Source of the DNA: JADGQA01 sp964579855
Lineage (GTDB): Bacteria; Bacteroidota; Ignavibacteria; UBA10030
Length of the DNA stretch: 5,381 nucleotides
NCBI GenBank assembly: GCA_964579855.1
Contig: CAZOIM010000229.1
Coordinates: forward strand, 1 to 5,381
Direction of reading: 5' to 3'
A program made the translations under genes and the position numbers. Numbering within the stretch: position 1 is the first letter of the stretch; the number at the start of each line of letters is the position of its first letter. This document shows, piece after piece, positions 1 to 5,381 of this stretch. A model generated the notes under the pieces. That model was given only the letters and a program-made list of their open reading frames with translations, did not search any database and was not told the DNA's origin.

Positions 1-561
1 CCGGTGGGCCTTAACGGCAGCCGTATGGATGGCATCGAATTGCTCGAGAAGCTCAATGACATTGCCGGAGCCAACGGTGTTGGAAGACTGGATCTTGTCG
101 AAAATCGCCTTGTTGGAATAAAATCGCGGGAGATTTATGAAGCCCCTGCGGCGACCGTCCTTCATTTCGCACACCGAGAGTTGGAACGGTTGACGTTGGA
201 CAAAGAAGTCTCGCACTACAAAGAAAAGATTGCCAACGATTATGCCGATCTGATTTACAATGGCCTCTGGTTCTCTCCGCTCAAGAAATCAATTGATGCC
301 TTCGTCGACGAGACCCAGAAGACGGTAAATGGACTGGTGAAAGTAAAGCTCTACAAAGGGAATGTGACTATTGCCGGCAGGAGTTCGCCCAATTCATTGT
401 ATGACACGAAGCTCGCAACCTACACAGAAGACGATAAGTTTGACCACAAAGCTAGTGTCGGATTCATTACGATCTATGGCTTGCCTGTAAAGACATTCTA
501 TCAGGTCAACAAGAACGGGCACGTGAAAAAGAAAAGAATTCGGCGAAGACAAAAAGTCTAG
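1..561 (+). CDS. argG: Argininosuccinate synthase, C-terminal part (5' end outside window)
   Basis: ArgG joins citrulline and aspartate using ATP to give argininosuccinate, the penultimate step of arginine synthesis, in the cytoplasm. The reading frame is open from base 1, so the 186 visible residues are the C-terminal part of a protein that is usually about 400 residues long. Recognisable family blocks, numbered from the first visible codon, are GVGRLDLVENRLVGIKSR (about 26-43), a HRELE segment (58-62), YNGLWFSP (86-93), LYKGN (117-121) and SLYD (132-135). These belong to the synthetase and C-terminal tetramerisation region; the N-terminal ATP-binding loop lies outside the window. After the conserved GLPVK stretch (160-164) the protein ends in a tail rich in Lys and Arg (about 171-186), longer and more basic than I expect for the family. 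The stop TAG (559-561) is followed 26 bases later by an intrinsic terminator, so argG appears to end its transcript. Identification is very secure; the apparent GTG start at base 4 is only an internal codon. Confidence 0.97.
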   Translation, partial: PVGLNGSRMDGIELLEKLNDIAGANGVGRLDLVENRLVGIKSREIYEAPAATVLHFAHRELERLTLDKEVSHYKEKIANDYADLIYNGLWFSPLKKSIDAFVDETQKTVNGLVKVKLYKGNVTIAGRSSPNSLYDTKLATYTEDDKFDHKASVGFITIYGLPVKTFYQVNKNGHVKKKRIRRRQKV

Positions 562-587
562 TGCACTCATATCATTGCTCGGATCTC

Positions 588-619
588 AAAGCCGGTGGAG
601 GATTCATCACCGGCTTTTT
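588..619 (+). terminator. Intrinsic terminator after argG
   Basis: A perfect 10-bp inverted repeat (AAAGCCGGTG at 588-597, CACCGGCTTT at 608-617) encloses a 10-nt loop and runs directly into a T-tract at 615-619. The GC-rich stem core, A-tract on the left and T-tract on the right are those of a canonical Rho-independent terminator. It starts 26 bases after the argG stop and ends 55 bases before the amidase start, so it should separate argG transcription from the downstream gene. Confidence 0.9.
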
Positions 620-663
620 CATTCAAGATTCACCTTGTATGTTTCAGTTTTTCTTAAAAGATT

Positions 664-668
664 GGGAG
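664..668 (+). promoter_or_regulatory. Ribosome binding site of the amidase gene
   Basis: GGGAG lies 6 bases upstream of the ATG at 675 and is the best purine-rich Shine-Dalgarno-like match near the gene. It favours the start at 675 over the in-frame ATG at 714, which has no purine-rich stretch just upstream. Confidence 0.6.
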
Positions 669-674
669 TAAGCG

Positions 675-2510
675 ATGTCCCAAAGCTCGTTCCAGCGCAA
701 CCAATCGTTCCTTATGAGAACCTGTAAAGTCCTGACCATTTTGATCTGTTCCACGATCGGAACTTTGGCTCAACAGAAATCAGATTCTCTCTTCTTAAGG
801 GTCGTGATTCCGCAGGAGGATACCGTTCGCGTTCCGTTTCCCCGGCACCGTATTGCAGCAAGCACTCTTCCGTTTGCTCGAGCCTTCATCAATAATCAGG
901 AGACAAAGATATACCCTAGTGGGGCATTCGTCGGTCTCCTCCCACTTGCCTACGGTCCCAACACCGTCAGACTTACAGTCAGAGACAATGCCGGCGATTC
1001 GCTCTTCAAGCAATACGTGATAATACGGACTGGACCGCTCAAGACATCTTCGCACGACACCCTATCGATTGATACCCTGATGATGGAGCCGTCTCAAGAT
1101 GAATGGCTCGGGAAAGATGATTTTGTCGAGGTGAAGTTTAAAGGGAGTCCGGGGTACCGTGCAACGTTTGATATTGAGGATGTAGAGTCGGGAATTCCGA
1201 TGAGAGAGTTGAGCGCGAAAGAAGCCGGCGGATTGGGAGGCATTTACGTCGGCCGATACAAGATAAAGGATGCGGATGTGTCGAGGGGGCACGCAATTCG
1301 ATTCAAGTTGAAGAAGAGTTTCTGGTCCAGCGAGAAGGCATATTCGAAAAGTAGAATATGGATCATATCCGATTCGCTCCCGCGAGTCGCCGAAGTAATC
1401 GGGAAGCGGCCTTTCCTCAATGCAAGTGTTGGAACCGACAGACTCGGAGGGGCAAAACTAGGGTTCCTGCAGCCTGGTGTCCTGGTCGGAATTGATGGTA
1501 AGTTGGGAGATCAGTATCGTGTTCACCTTTCTGCGACGATGCAGGGATGGCTTCCTGAAGAATTCGCGCACATCCTTCCATTCGACACGCCGACACCACA
1601 TTCACTCACAGGAACCATCACCGTAAACGGAGATGACTCGGTGGATGTGGTCACAATCCCTTTGACGTCCAAGCTTCCCTACCTGAGCGACCAGTCTGTG
1701 GATCCTAATGCGGTCAGCGTTGACATCTTTGGCGCAACATCAAACACGAATTGGATCACGCAACAGCTTTCTGCAAAAGGGATCGAGAGTGTCAAGTGGA
1801 ATCAAGTGGCCTCGGATCAATTTCGCATATCCATTGCACTGAAGCAGAAACAACAGTGGGGGTACGACATCGGATACGATAATGGATCCACGCTACGAAT
1901 AAGAATGCGCCGTCCTCCTGTGATCGACACTATGAACTCCGTTCTTTCGGGAATGACAATAGCAATCGATGCCGGTCACGGTGGGAGTAATAACGGAGAC
2001 CTTGGTGCAACTGGAATGCTTGAAAAGGAAGTTACTCTGAGTATAGCGCGTCACCTCCAGGACACGCTGGTTCGTAGGGGTGCAAAAGTCATGATGACGA
2101 GATCGGGCGATGTTGAAGTGGGAACGGCAGACCGCATTGAGAAAGCGATCGCCTCAGGCGCACGGATTCTCGTGAGTGTCCATTGCAATTCCATCGGCGA
2201 AAGCGCAGACCCGCTCCTGATTCGAGGAACTAGCACCTATTACCGATACATCGGATTCAGGACGCTGGCCTCAACCGTGTACGACAAGATGCTTCGACTG
2301 GGATTGACTCAATTTGGCGTAACCGGAGGATTCAACTTTGGCCTCAATGCACCGACGCAATTTCCCAATGTGCTTGTAGAAACGGCCTTTCTCTCAAACC
2401 CTGACGATGAGATGCTTTTGATTGACGATGCATTTCGGTGCCGAGTTGCTTTACAGATTACGCTGGGATTGGAGGAATTCTTGAAAGCTTCCGCCTACAG
2501 CCAACACTAG
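675..2510 (+). CDS. Secreted N-acetylmuramoyl-L-alanine amidase (Amidase_3 family), multi-domain
   Basis: This enzyme cleaves the bond between N-acetylmuramic acid and L-alanine in peptidoglycan and should act outside the cytoplasmic membrane. The 611-residue protein starts with a Sec-type signal: Arg15/Lys18, a hydrophobic core at about 19-30 and a likely cleavage after TLA (Ala32). There is no lipobox. Next come an Ig/glucodextranase-B-like beta domain (about 46-120, with YPSGAFVGLLPL at 80-91), a second beta-rich region (135-232), an SH3-like domain (about 245-302, RLGGAKLGFL to GWLPEEF) and an AMIN-like region (308-413). The C-terminal catalytic domain (about 426-605) keeps all expected Amidase_3 residues: His435 in DAGHGG, Glu450 in LEKEV and His503 in SVHCN as zinc ligands, and catalytic Glu569 in VLVETAFLSNP. 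The short span between His503 and Glu569 leaves no room for the autoinhibitory helix insert of E. coli AmiA/B/C-type enzymes. Start chosen by the GGGAG at 664; ATG 714 (Met14) is an alternative giving a more compact signal peptide. Catalytic assignment is secure; N-terminal domain names are inferred from pattern. The gene sits between argG and argH. Confidence 0.93.
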   Translation: MSQSSFQRNQSFLMRTCKVLTILICSTIGTLAQQKSDSLFLRVVIPQEDTVRVPFPRHRIAASTLPFARAFINNQETKIYPSGAFVGLLPLAYGPNTVRLTVRDNAGDSLFKQYVIIRTGPLKTSSHDTLSIDTLMMEPSQDEWLGKDDFVEVKFKGSPGYRATFDIEDVESGIPMRELSAKEAGGLGGIYVGRYKIKDADVSRGHAIRFKLKKSFWSSEKAYSKSRIWIISDSLPRVAEVIGKRPFLNASVGTDRLGGAKLGFLQPGVLVGIDGKLGDQYRVHLSATMQGWLPEEFAHILPFDTPTPHSLTGTITVNGDDSVDVVTIPLTSKLPYLSDQSVDPNAVSVDIFGATSNTNWITQQLSAKGIESVKWNQVASDQFRISIALKQKQQWGYDIGYDNGSTLRIRMRRPPVIDTMNSVLSGMTIAIDAGHGGSNNGDLGATGMLEKEVTLSIARHLQDTLVRRGAKVMMTRSGDVEVGTADRIEKAIASGARILVSVHCNSIGESADPLLIRGTSTYYRYIGFRTLASTVYDKMLRLGLTQFGVTGGFNFGLNAPTQFPNVLVETAFLSNPDDEMLLIDDAFRCRVALQITLGLEEFLKASAYSQH

Positions 2511-2511
2511 A

Positions 2512-2544
2512 TTGATCATTCATCTTAGCAGTTACTACTTTTTG
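2512..2544 (+). promoter_or_regulatory. Possible Bacteroidota-type promoter before argH
   Basis: TTG at 2512-2514 is followed after 21 bases by TACTTTTTG at 2536-2544. This resembles the Bacteroidota -33/-7 pattern (TTTG, then TAnnTTTG), but with one extra T in the -7 element and only a partial -33 element. It would start transcription inside the 116-base amidase-argH gap, leaving a leader of about 75 bases. The area is T-rich, so a chance match is quite possible. Confidence 0.28.
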
Positions 2545-2617
2545 CTTTTTTCCCTATCTTAACACCTGATATCAGCGGTTCATCCATTTCGATCACGCTC
2601 TCTTTCACCTACTAGAC

Positions 2618-2621
2618 AGGG
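2618..2621 (+). promoter_or_regulatory. Weak ribosome binding site of argH
   Basis: AGGG, 5 bases upstream of the ATG at 2627, is the only Shine-Dalgarno-like sequence before argH. Its weakness is in line with groups such as Bacteroidota, where many genes lack a strong Shine-Dalgarno. The start itself is supported mainly by the conserved N-terminus (LWSGRF) of the protein. Confidence 0.4.
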
Positions 2622-2626
2622 TTATT

Positions 2627-4018
2627 ATGCCTCACGCAGCATTGTGGAGTGGACGATTCAAGGAACCTCTCGCGGAAATTGCTCTAAATTTTTCTTCATC
2701 GATCGATATTGACAAACAGCTGTACGAGGAGGACATTGCCGGCAGCGTAGCACACGTTGAGATGCTTTCCGCGACAAAGGTCATCTCAGCTTCCGAAGCA
2801 CGCAGAATCCGGACAGCATTGAATACGATTAAGAAAGAGATCGAATCCGGAAAGTTGCAGCTTACCAGAGACTATGAAGACATTCACATGGCCATCGAAC
2901 AACGGCTGATCCAGAAACTCGGTCCACTGGGTGGCAAGCTCCATACTGGCCGGAGCAGAAATGATCAGATCGCTTTGGATGAACGGCTCTATCTTCGCAA
3001 AGCAATTCGTGAAATCAACAAGCTTGTGGTGCAATTGCAGCGCGTTCTGTTATACAAAGCAGAAAAATATTTCGGCGTTCTGATGCCGGGCTATACTCAC
3101 GTTCAGCGAGCGCAACCCGTTATGCTTTCGCATCACCTCCTCGCGTATTCGTGGATGCTCGAACGTGATTTCGAGCGGTTGGAGGACTGCCGCAAACGCG
3201 TGAACAAATCACCCCTTGGTGCAGCGGCGTTTGCGGGAACGTCGTTCCCTATTGACCGCGCACTCGTTGCCAGGAAACTCGATTTCGCGGGCATCGTCGA
3301 GAATAGCATCGATGCGGTAAGTGATCGTGACTACCTGATCGAGTTTGCGTCCGTTTGCAGCATTATTATGACGCATCTGAGCCGGTTTTCGGAGGAGCTG
3401 GTGTACTGGTCATCCAAAGAATTTGGATTTGCACACATCAGCGATGCGTATTCCACGGGAAGCAGCATTATGCCCCAGAAAAAAAATCCGGATATCGCAG
3501 AGCTCGTTCGGGGAAAGACCGGAAGAGTGTACGGAGGCCTGATGAACCTCCTCACGATTATGAAGGGGCTGCCTCTTGCCTACAACCGCGATATGCAGGA
3601 AGATAAAGCCGCACTCTTCGATATCGTCAATACGACGCGTCAGTGCGTGTTCATCTTCTCCCATCTTCTCGTACACACAACGTTCGACAAGGAGCGTATG
3701 GCCGAAGAATTGAGAACGGACTACCTCTCTGCGACAGACATGGCAGACTATTTGGTTCGCCATGGAGTTCCGTTCAGGCAGGCTCATGAAGTGACGGGCA
3801 AAGTCGTCGCGCATTGCATTGGTCACAAGATGTTTTTCGGAAACTTGGACCTCGAAACCCTCAAGGAGTTCTCTCCGGCGTTTGAACCGGACATTTTCGA
3901 TCACATTCTGCCGCAATCGAGCGTGGATCAAAAACAATCAGCCGGAAGTACCAATCCACACGAAGTGAAGAAACAGATTGTGCATTGGACAAGAGTGTTG
4001 AAGAACAGGAAGGCATAG
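2627..4018 (+). CDS. argH: Argininosuccinate lyase
   Basis: ArgH splits argininosuccinate into arginine and fumarate, the last step of arginine synthesis, as a cytoplasmic homotetramer of the fumarase/aspartase superfamily. The 463-residue length is normal for a complete enzyme. Visible family blocks in order are the N-terminal LWSGRF (6-11), TGRSRNDQ (107-114), GYTHVQRAQP (155-164, with His158 matching the family's conserved catalytic-site histidine), and the superfamily signature GSSIMPQKKNPD (278-289), whose loop serines Ser279/Ser280 include the catalytic base. YNRDMQEDK (319-327) and the C-terminal SVDQKQSAGST segment (432-442) are also typical. The start at 2627 places LWSGRF at the expected distance from Met1. 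No catalytic residue is missing and I see no frameshift. Upstream is the amidase (116-base gap, no convincing terminator); downstream is a convergent gene 49 bases away. A canonical terminator for this strand lies inside that opposing gene. Identification is very secure. Confidence 0.98.
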   Translation: MPHAALWSGRFKEPLAEIALNFSSSIDIDKQLYEEDIAGSVAHVEMLSATKVISASEARRIRTALNTIKKEIESGKLQLTRDYEDIHMAIEQRLIQKLGPLGGKLHTGRSRNDQIALDERLYLRKAIREINKLVVQLQRVLLYKAEKYFGVLMPGYTHVQRAQPVMLSHHLLAYSWMLERDFERLEDCRKRVNKSPLGAAAFAGTSFPIDRALVARKLDFAGIVENSIDAVSDRDYLIEFASVCSIIMTHLSRFSEELVYWSSKEFGFAHISDAYSTGSSIMPQKKNPDIAELVRGKTGRVYGGLMNLLTIMKGLPLAYNRDMQEDKAALFDIVNTTRQCVFIFSHLLVHTTFDKERMAEELRTDYLSATDMADYLVRHGVPFRQAHEVTGKVVAHCIGHKMFFGNLDLETLKEFSPAFEPDIFDHILPQSSVDQKQSAGSTNPHEVKKQIVHWTRVLKNRKA

Positions 4019-4023
4019 TACTT

Positions 4024-4051
4024 GCAGGCGATGATTCGAATCATCGCCTGC
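4024..4051. repeat. Perfect 28-bp palindrome between convergent genes
   Basis: The left arm GCAGGCGATGATTC (4024-4037) is exactly the reverse complement of the right arm (4038-4051). Either strand would give the same RNA hairpin, with a stem of about 11-12 bp and a 4-6 nt loop around TTCGAA. It begins 5 bases after the argH stop and ends 16 bases before the end of the opposing gene. Position and symmetry suggest a bidirectional 3'-end element. Neither side has a proper T-tract: ACTTT at 4056-4060 on the plus strand and AAGTACTATG on the minus strand. It may therefore act as an mRNA 3'-end stabiliser or an atypical terminator; a protein-binding role cannot be excluded. Confidence 0.7.
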
Positions 4052-4067
4052 CGTTACTTTGGGGAGC

Positions 4068-5381
4068 TCACCACACGTAGCGTATCGTATAGCTCACAGT
4101 CTTTTCTTCATTTTGTTTCAGCGTTACCGGAAAGTCGATCGTTGTCTGATCGACTTTTTTCCATTCAGCATTATGCTTCACAATGTCCCATTCACTCCAG
4201 CGCCACGGGTGTTCGTAGACTTGGACGACTACGTTCTCGGATTTGTGATTGCGCAAAGTAATTTCAAAGGACTCTTCGATGATATGGCCTGGAACGATAT
4301 TCTTGAAATTGGATTGTTTCCGCTCAGCCACGATATCGAATGCGTTGCCAAGATAAAGCTTGACTTCTTCGTCTTTCGGCGTGTGATCAATCTCGTCTTC
4401 CCCCACGAATTGTTCTTTGCCTTCATCGTCTTTCTTGTAGACGCGCACTTTCCCTTTTGGACGTGGGATGCCGAGCCCTGACTTCTCGTTGTTGCTGAAG
4501 GACACGAACACACCGACCTTCTTGTTTGATTGTTGTCCGAAGCTTTCCTGTGAGCGATAGGAGTAGTTGTTGTAGTACGTCTTCCAGTTGTCAGCCATGC
4601 CGTCGTAGATAAAGAGCTTTCTGGCGGGGATATCGTGCCCTGAGGTGAGCTCAATTTGCTTTGTCTCGTCATTATTCAAGTCGGTGTGACGCTGGAGTGC
4701 ATACAGTTTGTACTCGAACAGTTCTTTCTGTTGAAACTGCGGCGCGTTCATATCAGCTTCCATCTTCATCGCAAGTTGGGGCGCATACCCCCGTTGATCC
4801 TGGACACGATTGACGTCGCCCGCGACAAGTTTCAATCCTGCATCCTTGAATGCCGTTCCAGAATTATTCGTCAATGTTACCCATCCCGTGAGATCAAGCC
4901 TGGCATCTCTACTGTCCAATAGTGCCACGTAATTGCAGATCCATGTAATTCCGCTGGCAAGGTAACTGATCTCGGTTTTTTGCTGACCGCGTCGATTGGA
5001 ATTCACTAACCACTCGAGTTGCGGCTTCAGGATGAGCCCTTCGGCCAGGCTAGGGAGTGTTATTCTCCCCGTAGGAGCTATTTCGACTTTGCCTCCTATT
5101 TCCACGATCATCTGCCCTGAATAGACATATGTTGATGTTGAACCGCCATATTGCATTTGCGGCTGCCAACCGGTCGCAAGAAGTTTGGCTTTCACCGAAT
5201 ATTCTTTCTTCGTTGCCTCATCCAGCCGAATGAATTCGATTTCTTTGCCGATGTATTTCTCCAGCAACTTTGCCTGATGCACAAGGTCATATTGATAATT
5301 TTGTTCAAGTATCTTTACAGAAGACAGATCTGTAAGGCTCGCAAAATGGAGGGACGTTCCGTCAATTGTTGCCGGAATGTC
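4068..5381 (-). CDS. DUF4139 domain-containing protein, N-terminus outside window
   Basis: The minus-strand frame is open from the right edge (5381) to a TGA at 4070-4068, giving 437 visible residues. The valine codon GTG at 5282-5280 could be mistaken for a start, but the 33 residues before it are conserved-looking family sequence (DIPATIDGTSLHF, then LEQNYQYDLV), so the true start lies beyond the window. I judge that a short N-terminal part, probably with a signal peptide, is missing. The body matches the DUF4139 pattern as I know it: KLLEKYIGKEIEF (38-50), EGLILKPQLEWLV (114-126), a repeated Trp-rich beta region (ITWICNYVALLD at 145-156, LTGWVTLTNNSG at 164-175) and a C-terminal beta domain from about 240 ending in TIRYVW (432-437). 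DUF4139 proteins are mostly predicted to be exported and beta-rich; their biochemical role is not established, though some relatives are annotated as MuiA-like mucoidy inhibitors. No catalytic motif is evident. The gene converges on argH with a 49-base gap and its 3' end contains the argH-facing terminator. Confidence 0.9.
   Translation of the reverse strand, partial: DIPATIDGTSLHFASLTDLSSVKILEQNYQYDLVHQAKLLEKYIGKEIEFIRLDEATKKEYSVKAKLLATGWQPQMQYGGSTSTYVYSGQMIVEIGGKVEIAPTGRITLPSLAEGLILKPQLEWLVNSNRRGQQKTEISYLASGITWICNYVALLDSRDARLDLTGWVTLTNNSGTAFKDAGLKLVAGDVNRVQDQRGYAPQLAMKMEADMNAPQFQQKELFEYKLYALQRHTDLNNDETKQIELTSGHDIPARKLFIYDGMADNWKTYYNNYSYRSQESFGQQSNKKVGVFVSFSNNEKSGLGIPRPKGKVRVYKKDDEGKEQFVGEDEIDHTPKDEEVKLYLGNAFDIVAERKQSNFKNIVPGHIIEESFEITLRNHKSENVVVQVYEHPWRWSEWDIVKHNAEWKKVDQTTIDFPVTLKQNEEKTVSYTIRYVW
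4131..4160 (+). terminator. Intrinsic terminator for argH, inside the opposing gene
   Basis: A perfect 10-bp stem (AAAGTCGATC at 4131-4140, GATCGACTTT at 4148-4157) has a 7-nt loop and flows into six T residues (4155-4160). This is a canonical Rho-independent terminator read on the plus strand. It lies 113 bases past the argH stop, within the last codons of the minus-strand DUF4139 gene, where the same bases encode residues around KKVDQTTIDF. On the minus strand the T-run is an A-run before the hairpin, so the structure should not stop that gene's own transcription. Chance formation in coding sequence is possible, but the perfect stem plus T6 facing argH makes function likely. Confidence 0.65.

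Noticed and set aside
638..645. TATGTTTC upstream of the amidase as a Bacteroidota -7 element (TAnnTTTG)
   Set aside because: It matches 7 of 8 positions, but no clear TTTG lies at the expected distance upstream; that position falls in the argG terminator T-tract. Too weak to call.
1339..1360. Inverted repeat CATATTC/GAATATG inside the amidase gene
   Set aside because: A 7-bp AT-rich stem in coding sequence without a T-tract; likely incidental.
2512..2524. ArgR-box-like sequence (TTGATCATTCATC) before argH
   Set aside because: Only one half-site (ATTCA) is good; the other half does not match the TGAAT arm of the known ARG box at the required spacing.
2527..2551. Possible amidase terminator: AGCA/TGCT followed by T6
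   Set aside because: Only a 4-bp stem with a 12-nt loop; too unstable to call despite the T-run.
2566..2575. 10-bp palindrome CTGATATCAG in the argH leader
   Set aside because: Short palindromes of this length are expected by chance and nothing around it suggests an operator or riboswitch.
3410..3937. 175-codon open frame antisense to argH
   Set aside because: It lies wholly within the highly conserved argH, has no recognisable domain and no convincing ribosome binding site. It is best explained as a shadow of argH codon usage.
4059..4481. 140-codon plus-strand open frame opposite the DUF4139 gene
   Set aside because: It overlaps well-supported minus-strand coding sequence. Its hydrophobic composition is what antisense reading of a polar beta-rich protein produces, and the argH-facing terminator would interrupt its transcript.
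4229..4672. 147-codon minus-strand open frame in another frame of the DUF4139 gene
   Set aside because: Very rich in Ser, Thr, Arg and Lys with no domain pattern; it is a frame-shifted shadow of the real gene.

Overview
The window carries four protein-coding genes on about 5.4 kb of roughly balanced base composition. It looks like ordinary bacterial chromosome: arginine biosynthesis genes, a cell-wall hydrolase and a conserved protein of unknown function. The long DUF4139-type protein, the multi-domain secreted Amidase_3 protein and the weak Shine-Dalgarno before argH fit a member of the Bacteroidota/Chlorobiota/Ignavibacteriota group. That placement is inferred from protein style only; no rRNA or other phylogenetic marker is present.

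Layout, left to right. Bases 1-561 (+) are the 3' end of argG (argininosuccinate synthase), followed directly by a strong intrinsic terminator (588-619). Bases 675-2510 (+) encode a secreted N-acetylmuramoyl-L-alanine amidase with several beta-rich domains ahead of a catalytic domain that has all its expected zinc and catalytic residues. Bases 2627-4018 (+) are a complete argH (argininosuccinate lyase). Bases 4068-5381 (-) are the 3' part of a DUF4139 protein gene that converges on argH and runs off the right edge of the window.

How they work together. ArgG and ArgH catalyse the last two steps of arginine synthesis (citrulline + aspartate to argininosuccinate, then to arginine + fumarate). 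Here they flank a peptidoglycan amidase with no evident metabolic link. The terminator after argG suggests argG is transcribed separately from the amidase. No convincing terminator separates the amidase from argH, so read-through into argH is possible, and a weak Bacteroidota-like promoter also lies in that gap.

The most notable structure is at the argH/DUF4139 convergence. A perfect 28-bp palindrome with no T-tract fills much of the 49-bp gap. The only canonical intrinsic terminator facing argH (4131-4160) lies inside the coding sequence of the opposing gene, so the two mRNAs are predicted to overlap at their 3' ends. I saw no mobile element, CRISPR array, tRNA, rRNA or convincing new defence or biosynthetic system. 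No gene-free stretch exceeds about 116 bases.
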